A DNA stretch of 40,225 bases, from positions 1 through 40,225 of the forward strand of contig JBLNBU010000253.1 of NCBI GenBank assembly GCA_050260215.1. Direction: 5' to 3'. How positions within the stretch are numbered: position 1 is the first letter of the stretch; the number at the start of each line of letters is the position of its first letter. The notes below the pieces were generated by a model that did not search any database, was not told the DNA's origin, and saw only the letters and a list, made by a program, of their open reading frames with translations. Made by a program: the position numbers and the translations under genes. Shown in pieces: positions 23,223 through 32,416 of this stretch. The DNA comes from JBLNBU01 sp050260215. GTDB lineage: Bacteria > Pseudomonadota > Alphaproteobacteria > Rhodospirillales > Magnetospirillaceae.

Positions 23223-24911
23223 ATGACCACCGTCCCCGCCGTGACCGCCACCATCGAGACCCGGCTTGCCGAGCACCTGGTGGCCCACGGCCGCGCCGAC
23301 CGCATCGCGATCGACCGTGCGCTCCGCCTCAAGGGCGGAGCGGGGGAGCGGCTGGACCGCATCCTGACCCGGCTGGGCCTGGTGTCCGAGCGCGATCTCG
23401 CCGCCAGCCTGGCCGACCTGCTGGGCCTGCCCCTGGCCGGGCCCGGCGATTTTCCCCTGCAGCCGGCGCTGCCGGGACGTTTTCCCGCCGCCTTCTTGCG
23501 CCGCTTCCGCGTCCTGCCCCTGACGGCGGACAGCGCCACCTTGCGCCTGGCCATGGCCGACCCGCTGGACGCCTATGCCGCCGACGCGGTGCGCCTGGCC
23601 GCCGGGTTGGCGGTCGAGCCGTGGGTGGCGGTGCCGGCCGAGCTGGACGAGGCGCTGGAGCGCCTGGCCGGCGACGGCAAGAGCGGGCTGGGCCGCATCG
23701 TGGAAGAGATCGACGATGTTCCCGCCGACGCCGACGAGGACGTCGAGCGCCTGAAGGACATGGCCAGCGAGGCCCCGGTCATCCGCCTGGTCAACCTGCT
23801 GATCGCCCGGGCGGCCGAGGCGCGGGCCTCGGACATCCATCTCGAACCCTTCGAGGGCCGCCTGCGCGTGCGCATCCGCATCGACGGGCGCCTGGTCGAG
23901 GCCGAGGAGCCGCCGGCCCGGCTGAAGGCCGCGGTGATCTCGCGCATCAAGGTGATGGCGCGCCTCGACATCGCCGAGCGCCGGCTGCCCCAGGACGGCC
24001 GCATCAAGCTGGCCATCCGTGGGCGCGAGCTGGACCTGCGGGTATCCACCGTGCCCACCCTGCACGGCGAAGCGGTGGTGATGCGCCTGCTCGACCGCGA
24101 GGGTGCGGCGCTGGACCTGGCCGCGTTGGGCTTCGCGCCCGGGCCGTTGGCCACCTTCCGCCGCCTGCTGGACCGTCCCGACGGGGTGGTGCTGGTCACC
24201 GGGCCCACCGGCAGCGGCAAGACCACCACGCTGTACGCCTCGCTGCTGTCCATGGACACCGCGACCCGCAAGGTGATCACCGTCGAGGATCCGGTCGAGT
24301 ACCAGCTGGACGGGATCAACCAGATCCAGGTCAGGCCGCAGATCGGCCTGTCGTTCGCCAACGTGCTGCGCTCGATCCTGCGCCAGGATCCCGACGTGGT
24401 GATGGTGGGCGAGATCCGCGACCTCGAAACCGCCGAGATCGCCGTGCAGGCGGCGCTGACCGGGCACCTGGTGCTGTCGACGCTGCACACCAACTCGGCC
24501 GCCGCCACCGCCACCCGGCTGATGGACATGGGGATCGAACCCTATCTGCTGACCGCCGCGGTCAGCGGCCTGGCGGCCCAGCGCCTGGTGCGCCGGCTGT
24601 GCCCGTCGTGCCGGCGGGCCGAGGCCGCTCCTGTCGAACTGGCGCGGCGCTTCGGCCTGGACCGGCTGTGGCGGCCGACGGGCTGCCCCGACTGCGGCGG
24701 CAGCGGCTATCTGGGGCGCACCGGGCTGGTCGAGGTGCTGGCGCTGGACGACGCCATCGGCCGGCTGGTGCTGCGCCGCGCCGACGTGGCCGACATCCAC
24801 CAGGCGGCCCGCACCGCCGGCATGCGCACCATGTTCGAGGACGGCATCGACAAGGTCGCCGCCGGCGTCACCTCGCTGGAAGAGGTGATGCGGGCGACGC
24901 GGGAAGGGTAG
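23223..24911 (+). CDS. gspE: Type II secretion ATPase GspE
   Basis: The cytoplasmic ATPase, 562 residues, that powers pseudopilus assembly. An N-terminal MshEN-type domain (about 1-150) is followed by the catalytic domain. Walker A is GPTGSGKT (327-334). ITVEDPVEYQLDGINQIQ is the Asp box, DVVMVGEIRD (391-400) the Walker B, and TGHLVLSTLHTN the His box. The tetracysteine zinc site is present (Cys460/Cys463 and Cys488/Cys491), typical of GspE/PilB. I chose ATG at 23223, 8 nt after the cytochrome stop, with AGGG upstream. It is the second gene of the operon, and gspF follows after 4 nt. Confidence 0.96.
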   Translation: MTTVPAVTATIETRLAEHLVAHGRADRIAIDRALRLKGGAGERLDRILTRLGLVSERDLAASLADLLGLPLAGPGDFPLQPALPGRFPAAFLRRFRVLPLTADSATLRLAMADPLDAYAADAVRLAAGLAVEPWVAVPAELDEALERLAGDGKSGLGRIVEEIDDVPADADEDVERLKDMASEAPVIRLVNLLIARAAEARASDIHLEPFEGRLRVRIRIDGRLVEAEEPPARLKAAVISRIKVMARLDIAERRLPQDGRIKLAIRGRELDLRVSTVPTLHGEAVVMRLLDREGAALDLAALGFAPGPLATFRRLLDRPDGVVLVTGPTGSGKTTTLYASLLSMDTATRKVITVEDPVEYQLDGINQIQVRPQIGLSFANVLRSILRQDPDVVMVGEIRDLETAEIAVQAALTGHLVLSTLHTNSAAATATRLMDMGIEPYLLTAAVSGLAAQRLVRRLCPSCRRAEAAPVELARRFGLDRLWRPTGCPDCGGSGYLGRTGLVEVLALDDAIGRLVLRRADVADIHQAARTAGMRTMFEDGIDKVAAGVTSLEEVMRATREG

Positions 24912-24915
24912 GGCG

Positions 24916-26142
24916 ATGCCGCTGTTCCGCTTCCGCGCCGTGGACGAGGCCGGCCAGACCGTCGACGGCGAGGTCGAGGCCGACGATCTGGCCGCCGTGG
25001 TCGAGCGCCAGCGCCGCCAGGGGCGGCTGGTGCTGAAGGCCGAGCCGGCGGGTACGGGGCGCGGCCGGCTGGCGGCAGCCTTGTCTCGCGACCTGCTGGT
25101 GGCGCGCCAGCCGTCGGCCCGCGAAGTGGCGCTGATGCTGCGCGAGCTGGCGATCCTGTTGAAAGCTGGGCTGCCGCTCGAACGGGCGCTGACCGTCATC
25201 GCCTCGCTGGCCGGCCGGACGCGGGGGGCGCGCATCGCAGCCGATCTGCTGGGCCGCGTGCGCAGCGGCTCGACCCTGGCCGACGCCATGCAGGCCCACG
25301 GCGCCGTCTTTCCCGGTTTCGCCGTGGGCATGATCCGCGCCGGCGAGGCGGCCGGCGCGCTGGCCGTGGTGGCCTCGCGCCTGGCCGAGCTGATGGAGCG
25401 CTCGCTGGCAATGAAGGACGGGCTGGTCTCGGCCCTGATCTATCCGGCGGTGCTGGTGGGGGCGGCCGGGGCCACCGTCGCCCTGCTGGTCGGCGTGGTG
25501 CTGCCCCAATTCCGGCCCCTGTTCGAGCAGGCGGGCCACGCTTTGCCGTTGGCCACCCGAATGGTGCTGGCGGCGGCCGATGCCGCCCAGGCGTGGTGGT
25601 GGCTGGCCCCGCTGCTGGTGCTGGCGGTGGTGGCGGTGGTGCTGCGCCGGCGCACCGATGCGGCATTTCGTCTGCGCGTCGACCGGGCGGTACTCGTGCT
25701 CCCCTTCGCCGGACGGCTGGCCGCCGAGATCGAGACCGCCCGCCTGCTGCGCGGGCTGGGCACCCTGGTGGCCAACGGGGTGCCGCTGCACGGGACGCTC
25801 TCCATCCTGCGGACCTCGGTGGGCAACGCCGCGGTGGCCGAGGCGGTGGCCGAGGCCGCGGATGCCCTCAAGGAAGGTCGGCCCTTCGCCGAGCCGCTGG
25901 CGCGACGGCCCTGGTTCCCGGCGGTGGCGGCGCGGCTGCTGGCGGTGGGCGACGAGACCGGCCGCCTGGCCGACATGGCCGCCCGCGCCGCCGAGCTGCT
26001 GGACATGCGGGTCGAGCGCACCACCCAGCGCGGCCTGGCCCTGCTTGGGCCGGTGATGACCCTGTCGCTGGGCCTGCTGGTGGCCGGGGTCATCGCCGCC
26101 ATCCTGCTTGCCATTCTCGGCGTCAACGACCTGGCCCTGTGA
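24916..26142 (+). CDS. gspF: Type II secretion inner-membrane platform protein GspF
   Basis: A 408-residue polytopic membrane protein that contacts GspE and GspL and moves pseudopilins. It begins PLFRFRAVDEAGQTVDGEVE, the usual GspF/PilC start, and has two repeated T2SSF domains (about 70-190 and 270-395). Three transmembrane helices are clear: after LIYPAVLVGAAGATVALLVG, around WWWLAPLLVLAVVAVVL, and at the C-terminus (GLLVAGVIAAILLAILG). Typical motifs are LRELAILLKAGLPLERAL and LARRPWFPAVAARLLAVGDE. Length is normal. Confidence 0.96.
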   Translation: MPLFRFRAVDEAGQTVDGEVEADDLAAVVERQRRQGRLVLKAEPAGTGRGRLAAALSRDLLVARQPSAREVALMLRELAILLKAGLPLERALTVIASLAGRTRGARIAADLLGRVRSGSTLADAMQAHGAVFPGFAVGMIRAGEAAGALAVVASRLAELMERSLAMKDGLVSALIYPAVLVGAAGATVALLVGVVLPQFRPLFEQAGHALPLATRMVLAAADAAQAWWWLAPLLVLAVVAVVLRRRTDAAFRLRVDRAVLVLPFAGRLAAEIETARLLRGLGTLVANGVPLHGTLSILRTSVGNAAVAEAVAEAADALKEGRPFAEPLARRPWFPAVAARLLAVGDETGRLADMAARAAELLDMRVERTTQRGLALLGPVMTLSLGLLVAGVIAAILLAILGVNDLAL

Positions 26143-26153
26143 CGGAGGACGAC

Positions 26154-26561
26154 ATGGACGAGGACGGCTTCACCTTGCTGGAGCTGCTGGTGGTGCTGGC
26201 GATCCTGGGGCTGCTGATGGCGGTGGCCGCGCCCCAGGTGCTCAAGCACCTGGGAACCGCCAAGGTGGATGCCGCCCGCATCCAGGTCCAAAGCCTGGCC
26301 ACCACGCTGGACCTCTACAAGCTGCGCACCGGCCACTATCCCAGCGAGCAGGACGGCCTTCTCGCCCTGGTCAACAAGCCGGCGACCGAGGCCCAGTGGG
26401 ACGGCCCCTACCTGCGGCGCAAGGACGCCCTGGTCGACCCCTGGGGCCGCCCCTACCAGTACCGCAACCCCGGCCGCCACGCCCCCGTCGACATCTTCAG
26501 CCTGGGCGCCGACGGCGTCGAGGGCGGCGAGGGCGAGAATTCCGACGCCACCAATTGGTGA
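26154..26561 (+). CDS. gspG: Type II secretion major pseudopilin GspG
   Basis: A 135-residue type-IV-pilin-like protein forming the pseudopilus. It has a very short leader MDEDG cleaved before FTLLELLVVLAILGLL, with Glu5 of the mature chain present. The C-terminal region shows the GspG hallmarks: GHYPSEQDGLLALVNKP, WDGPYLRR, DPWGRPYQYRNPG and FSLGADGVEGGEGENSDATN, the calcium-binding loop. GGAGG (26144-26148) precedes the ATG by 5 nt. The prepilin peptidase GspO/PilD is not in this window. Confidence 0.97.
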   Translation: MDEDGFTLLELLVVLAILGLLMAVAAPQVLKHLGTAKVDAARIQVQSLATTLDLYKLRTGHYPSEQDGLLALVNKPATEAQWDGPYLRRKDALVDPWGRPYQYRNPGRHAPVDIFSLGADGVEGGEGENSDATNW

Positions 26562-26566
26562 ACGCC

Positions 26567-27022
26567 ATGAACATGCATTCCGCGGCGCAACCCGACGCCG
26601 GCTTCTCCCTGCTCGAACTGCTGGTCGTCGTCGCCGTGCTGGCGCTGCTGGCCGCCCTGGTGCCCCCCTATGCCGAGGCGGCGCTGCTGCGCTGGCGGGG
26701 GCAGCAGGCGGCCGACGAAATCGTCCGCGGCCTGGCCGGAGCCCGCGACGACGCCATGAAGCGCAACCAGGCGGTGCCGGTGATCTTCGACGAACGCGAG
26801 CGGGTGTGGGGCGTGGGCGAAGAGGAAGACCGCAAGTTGCCGGCCGGGGTGATCCTGGCCGGTCCGCGGCGCGACCGCGACGGCCGGGCCGCCATCGTCT
26901 TCCGCCCCGATGGCAGCTCGACCGGCGGTCAGGTGGTGGTTTCGGCCGGCAGCGACGCCTGGGCGGTGGCCGTCGACCTGATGAGCGGCAACGTCCGCCG
27001 CCGCCATGCCTCGGGCCGCTGA
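26567..27022 (+). CDS. gspH: Type II secretion minor pseudopilin GspH
   Basis: A 151-residue pseudopilin with leader up to PDAG and mature start FSLLELLVVVAVLALLAALV (Glu5 kept). The GspH/FimT-type fold follows: EIVRGLAGARDDAMKRNQAV, then IVFRPDGSSTGGQVVVS. Start taken at ATG 26567; an ATG two codons later is possible. The 3' end overlaps gspI by 17 nt. GspH caps or stabilises the pseudopilus shaft. Confidence 0.9.
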   Translation: MNMHSAAQPDAGFSLLELLVVVAVLALLAALVPPYAEAALLRWRGQQAADEIVRGLAGARDDAMKRNQAVPVIFDERERVWGVGEEEDRKLPAGVILAGPRRDRDGRAAIVFRPDGSSTGGQVVVSAGSDAWAVAVDLMSGNVRRRHASGR

Positions 27023-27350
27023 CGCCGGCTTCGTGCTGATGGACGTGCTGGTGGCCTTGGCGGTGCTGGGCCTGGCCCTGGCCGGCCTGTCGCGGGCGGT
27101 GGCCCTGGGGCAGGCCTCGGTCCGTACCGGCGGCGACCGTACCTTGGCGGTGCTGGTGGCCGAATCGGTGCTGGCCTCGGCCCGGTCCGACGGGACGGGC
27201 ACCGCGGCCGGCCTGCCCTGGCGGGTGACGGTGCGGCCCGAGGCCAGGCCCCAGCCCAGCCTGCCGCCGCTGTTGCGGGTGACCGTCACCGTCGGGGGTG
27301 CCGGCCGGGCGGTGGAACTGACCACGCTGCGGCTGGGCGATCCGCCATGA
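27006..27350 (+). CDS. gspI: Type II secretion minor pseudopilin GspI (Glu5 replaced by Asp)
   Basis: A 114-residue pseudopilin of the tip complex. The leader ends at Gly8 and the mature N-terminus is FVLMDVLVALAVLGLALAGL. The usual Glu at mature position 5 is Asp here, a conservative but uncommon change at the residue that guides pseudopilin insertion and methylation. The remainder (LPWRVTVRPEARPQPSLPPL) is GspI-like, and length fits. It starts inside gspH (17 nt overlap) and ends in an ATGA overlap with gspJ. Confidence 0.87.
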   Translation: MPRAADAGFVLMDVLVALAVLGLALAGLSRAVALGQASVRTGGDRTLAVLVAESVLASARSDGTGTAAGLPWRVTVRPEARPQPSLPPLLRVTVTVGGAGRAVELTTLRLGDPP

Positions 27351-27988
27351 GCCGCGACACCGGCTTCACCCTGCTCGAGGTGCTGGTGGCGGCGGCGCTG
27401 TTCGCCCTGGTGATGATCCTGGCCGGACAGGGCACCGCGCTGGTGATGCGCGGCTGGCGCGACGGCGCCGCCGAGGCCGCCCGGGCCGGCGAGGTGGTGG
27501 CCGCCCAACGGTTGGTGCGCCGCCTGGTCGAATCGGCCCGGCCCGCCAGGCTGGCGGGCGGCGAGCCGGCCTTCTTCGGCGGGCCGAAGCGGCTGCGGCT
27601 GGTGGCGGTGCCCATGGGCGGGACCGCCACCGCGGTCGAGCTGCGCCTGACCGCCTCAGGCCTGGAAGCGTGGTCGGCGGCGCTCGATCCCGGCGATCCC
27701 GACCCGGCGCGGCCGCCCGCCGGCGGCGAGGTGCTGGTGGCCGGCATCAATGGCGGCGCCTTCACCTATTGGGGGGCGGCCCAGCCCGGCCTGGCGCCCG
27801 CCTGGCACGACCGCTGGACGGACGGGACGCGCCCGCCGCTGCTGGTCCGCCTGCAGCTGCACTTCCCCGCCGGCGACCGGCGGCGCTGGCCCGACCTGGT
27901 GGCGGCCCCGATGGTGCAGGCGCCTGCTCCCTTCGATGCGGCCGCTTCCCCGCAAGGAATGCGGCCGTCCGGGGCACCCCGGGGCTAG
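27347..27988 (+). CDS. gspJ: Type II secretion minor pseudopilin GspJ
   Basis: A 213-residue pseudopilin, coupled to gspI by an ATGA overlap. Leader MSRDTG, mature start FTLLEVLVAAALFALVMILA with Glu5 present. The larger C-terminal domain (AQRLVRRLVESARPARLAGG, FFGGPKRLRLVAVP, PLLVRLQLHFPAGDRRRWP) matches GspJ of the I-J-K tip. No gspK follows: the next gene, 10 nt later, is gspL-like. Normally GspK completes the tip, so its absence is notable. Confidence 0.9.
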   Translation: MSRDTGFTLLEVLVAAALFALVMILAGQGTALVMRGWRDGAAEAARAGEVVAAQRLVRRLVESARPARLAGGEPAFFGGPKRLRLVAVPMGGTATAVELRLTASGLEAWSAALDPGDPDPARPPAGGEVLVAGINGGAFTYWGAAQPGLAPAWHDRWTDGTRPPLLVRLQLHFPAGDRRRWPDLVAAPMVQAPAPFDAAASPQGMRPSGAPRG

Positions 27989-27998
27989 GATGGGGACC

Positions 27999-28868
27999 AT
28001 GTCCGTCGCCGCCGCCCTGCTTCCCGGCCTGTGCCGCTTCCTGCTGTGGTGGGCAGGCGAGCTGGCCGCCCTGTCGCCGATCCGCCCCCGTCGCCCGGGG
28101 CACCGGGCCCAACGCTTGCCGCGCGATGCGGTGTTGTGCCGCCGCCTCTCGCTGCCCGCAGCGGCCGAAGCCGACCTGGCGCGCGTGCTGGCCTTCGAGC
28201 TGGACCGCGAAACCCCGTTCGCCGCCGCCGACGCCGCCTTCGCCTGGTCGGTGGCCGGCCGCGACGCCGCCGCCAAGCGCATCGAGGTTGACCTGGTGGT
28301 CGCCCCGCGCGCCCGCATCGACGCCTTGCTGGCCGGCGATCCCGGAGCCACCGTCGAGGCCGAAGGGCCGGGCGGCGCGGTGTTCGACCTGACCCCGCGG
28401 CAGCATCGCGGCAAAGGCTGGCGGCGGCGTGGGCTGGCCGTGGGGCTGGTGGTCGTGCTGGCAGTCGCCGGCGGCGCGGCCGAGATGGCCAGGCGCGCCC
28501 GCCTGCTGTCCGAGGTCGAGGCCGCCGCCGCCCAGGCCCGCGGCCGGGCCGAGGCGGCCGCGCGCCTGCGCCAGGAACTCGACCGCCTGGACGGCGATAC
28601 ACGCCTGGTGCGGGACCGCAAAGAGGCCCGCCCGCCCATGGTGGTGGTGCTCGAACGCGTCACCGCCGCCCTGCCCGACGATGCCTGGCTGACCCAGCTG
28701 GACGTGGCCGAGGGGGAAGTCAGGCTGTGGGGAACCGCCCCGTCCGCCACCACGGTGGCCCGCCGGCTGGAAAGCGAATTCGGCCGCGCCGAGTTCCGCG
28801 CCCCGGTCAGCCAGGAAGGCGGCGGCGAGCGCTTCCAGCTGGCTGCCCGGCTGGAGTCCGGCCGATGA
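27999..28868 (+). CDS. gspL: GspL-like type II secretion assembly protein
   Basis: A 289-residue protein with a cytoplasmic N-terminal half (LARVLAFELDRETPFAAADA, FDLTPRQHRGK), one transmembrane helix around RGLAVGLVVVLAVAGGAAEM, a coiled coil, and a periplasmic ferredoxin-like/PilN-type domain (VVVLERVTAALPDDAWLTQL). This is the GspL/PilN arrangement, and the position between gspJ and gspM agrees. It is shorter than enterobacterial GspL (about 400) and lacks most of the actin-like cytoplasmic domain. Start at ATG 27999 with AGGA 8 nt upstream; ATG 27990 is an alternative. Its stop overlaps gspM (ATGA). Confidence 0.82.
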   Translation: MSVAAALLPGLCRFLLWWAGELAALSPIRPRRPGHRAQRLPRDAVLCRRLSLPAAAEADLARVLAFELDRETPFAAADAAFAWSVAGRDAAAKRIEVDLVVAPRARIDALLAGDPGATVEAEGPGGAVFDLTPRQHRGKGWRRRGLAVGLVVVLAVAGGAAEMARRARLLSEVEAAAAQARGRAEAAARLRQELDRLDGDTRLVRDRKEARPPMVVVLERVTAALPDDAWLTQLDVAEGEVRLWGTAPSATTVARRLESEFGRAEFRAPVSQEGGGERFQLAARLESGR

Positions 28869-29419
28869 TCGCGCCCGTGGCCATGCGCCGCGCCGCAGCG
28901 GTTGGCCTGCTGGGGCTGGTGCTGGCGGCGGCGTGGCTGCTGCTGCTGCTGCCGCTGGCGGGGCTGTGGACCGAGCAGGCCGACGCACTGGCCGATGCCC
29001 GCCTGCGCCTGGACCGGCTGACCGCGCTGGCCGGCGCCGCCGCCGCCCTGGATGCGGCCCTGGCCGAGCGACGCCAGGCAGGGGGGCAGGGCCAGGCCTG
29101 GTTCGACGAGGGCAGCGACACCCTGGTGGCGGCGGTGCTGCAGGACCGCATCAAGGCCGCGGTCGAGCAGGCCGGCGCCACGCTGGCCAGCGTGCGCGTT
29201 CTGCCCGCGGTCCAGGACGGGCCGTTCCGGCGCGTCGCCGTGCGCGCCCAGATCGAGGCCACCCTGGCGCCCCTGCAGCGCAGCCTGTGGACGCTGGAAG
29301 CCGGACGGCCGTACCTGGTGCTCGACAACCTGTCGGTGCGCGCCTTGCGCCAGGCGGCCGATCCGCCGCTGACGGTGCAGGTCGACGTCGCCGCCTTCGC
29401 CCGCGGCGCGGCCCCATGA
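28865..29419 (+). CDS. gspM: GspM-like type II secretion protein
   Basis: A 184-residue inner-membrane protein: one N-terminal transmembrane helix (AAAVGLLGLVLAAAWLLLLL), a Leu/Ala-rich coiled coil (about 38-80) and a periplasmic domain containing LQDRIKAAVEQAGATLASVR and TLEAGRPYLVLDNLSVRAL. It matches the GspM subtype-b family, whose members pair with GspL. Coupled at both ends by ATGA overlaps. Confidence 0.82.
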   Translation: MIAPVAMRRAAAVGLLGLVLAAAWLLLLLPLAGLWTEQADALADARLRLDRLTALAGAAAALDAALAERRQAGGQGQAWFDEGSDTLVAAVLQDRIKAAVEQAGATLASVRVLPAVQDGPFRRVAVRAQIEATLAPLQRSLWTLEAGRPYLVLDNLSVRALRQAADPPLTVQVDVAAFARGAAP

Positions 29420-29820
29420 GGGTGCCTGCCGTCGTCGCCCTGGTGCTGGCCGCCGCCTGCGCCCGCGCCGCCGAGACGGTGCCGGCGGCGCCGGCGCCCT
29501 TCGAGCTGCCACCGCTGGCCAGCTTTTCCGCCACCGTCGACCGGCCGCTGTTCGTCCGCGGCCGCAAGCCGGCCCCGGGCGCCAGGACCGCTCGGGTCAT
29601 GGCCGGTGCGCCGCGACTGGCCCTGGCCGGCGTGGCCCTTTCCGGCGGGCGGCGGCTGGCGCTGCTGCAGCCCGACGGCGCCAAGGAGCCGGTGCCGGCG
29701 GCCGAGGGAGCCGAGGTGGCGGGCTGGACGGTGGAGCGGGTGCTGTCCGACCGGGTCGAACTGCGCCGCGGCTCGGAGACCGTCTGGCAGCCCCTGCGCG
29801 AGTTTCGCCGCGCCCCCTGA
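29416..29820 (+). CDS. GspN/GspC-like type II secretion protein
   Basis: A 134-residue exported or membrane-anchored protein: short hydrophobic N-terminus (VPAVVALVLAAACARA) followed by a Pro/Ala linker and a small beta domain. SATVDRPLFVRGRKPAPGA is the conserved entry motif seen in alphaproteobacterial GspN/PulC-HR-like proteins. RLALAGVALSGGRRLALL and GWTVERVLSDRVELRRG resemble the HR domain of GspC, which contacts the secretin. It could replace GspC in a minimal system. It ends the operon; an ATGA overlap couples it to gspM. Confidence 0.7.
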   Translation: MRVPAVVALVLAAACARAAETVPAAPAPFELPPLASFSATVDRPLFVRGRKPAPGARTARVMAGAPRLALAGVALSGGRRLALLQPDGAKEPVPAAEGAEVAGWTVERVLSDRVELRRGSETVWQPLREFRRAP

Positions 29821-29838
29821 CATTGTATGCAAAAAGTC

Positions 29839-29866
29839 TTGGAATATCCCCCCGTTCGGCTACCAT
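29839..29866 (+). promoter_or_regulatory. Candidate promoter for the RNase T2 gene
   Basis: TTGGAA (29839-29844) is followed after 16 bp by TACCAT (29861-29866) in an AT-richer 75-bp gap, placing a start about 25 nt before the ATG at 29896. Match is moderate and based on consensus only. Confidence 0.35.
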
Positions 29867-29895
29867 TCGGCGTAGTCGATCTTTTGGGGGGAAGC

Positions 29896-30558
29896 ATGCG
29901 CAACCTTTTCGTCGCCATCGCCGTCGTCGCTTCGCTGGCCGCCACCGAGGCCGGGGCGCAGTCCAAGCCGGCCCAGTCGCAGTCCCAGTCCCAGGTGCCG
30001 GTCGTGGATAGCTGGGTGCTGGCGCTGTCGTGGTCGCCCACCTTCTGCAACACCCGCGCCGGTGAAAAGGACCTGGAACAGTGCGGCAAGGGCGGCCGCT
30101 ACGGCTTCATCGTCCACGGCCTGTGGCCGCAGTTCGCCCGCGGCGGCAAGCCCAAGGACTGTCCCGTCGGCACCGGCGTGCCCAGGGACGTGGCCGAGAA
30201 AATGCTGCCCCTGATGCCGTCCCACCAGCTGATCGAGCACGAATGGCTGAAGCATGGCGCCTGCACCGGCCTGTCGCCTGCCGCCTATTTCGACAAGACC
30301 CGCGCCGCCGCCGAGAAGATCAAGGTGCCGCCCGGCTTCAAGCCCGACAAGCCCCAGTCCATGTCGGTCGCCCAGGTCGAGAAGGCCTTCGGCGATGCCA
30401 ACAAGGGCCTGGGCCCCGACGCCGTCAGCGTGGTCTGCCGCAAGGAACTGGCGTCCGAGGTGCGCATCTGCCTGGACAAGGACCTGAAGTTCCAGGATTG
30501 CGGCGGCCGCGTAAAGGACCGCTGCAAGGCCGATCCCAAGTTCGAGGCGGTGAAGTAG
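29896..30558 (+). CDS. Secreted ribonuclease T2
   Basis: A 220-residue exported endoribonuclease that cleaves RNA to 2',3'-cyclic then 3' nucleotides. Signal peptide MRNLFVAIAVVASLAATEAG, then a Gln/Ser linker. Both catalytic blocks are intact: CAS1 FIVHGLWPQF and CAS2 HEWLKHGAC (two catalytic His, Glu and Lys). Eight Cys in the mature part could form disulphides, which fits the periplasm or exterior. GGGGGGAAG precedes the ATG. It lies just after the T2SS operon. Being Sec-exported, it could itself be a T2SS cargo, but a separate promoter is likely. Confidence 0.95.
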   Translation: MRNLFVAIAVVASLAATEAGAQSKPAQSQSQSQVPVVDSWVLALSWSPTFCNTRAGEKDLEQCGKGGRYGFIVHGLWPQFARGGKPKDCPVGTGVPRDVAEKMLPLMPSHQLIEHEWLKHGACTGLSPAAYFDKTRAAAEKIKVPPGFKPDKPQSMSVAQVEKAFGDANKGLGPDAVSVVCRKELASEVRICLDKDLKFQDCGGRVKDRCKADPKFEAVK

Positions 30559-30571
30559 GGGCCTAAGGCCC

Positions 30572-30574
<3 letters not shown>
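30556..30574. terminator. Hairpin covering both converging stop codons (RNase T2 and glmS)
   Basis: TAGGGGCC (30556-30563) pairs perfectly with GGCCCCTA (30567-30574) around TAA. The first TAG is the RNase T2 stop and the last CTA is the glmS stop read on the minus strand. The symmetric position suggests a bidirectional terminator, although no T-run follows. Confidence 0.6.
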
Positions 30575-32395
<1,821 letters not shown>

Positions 32396-32416
32396 CCCGC
32401 TGCTCCCCCTGGAAGT

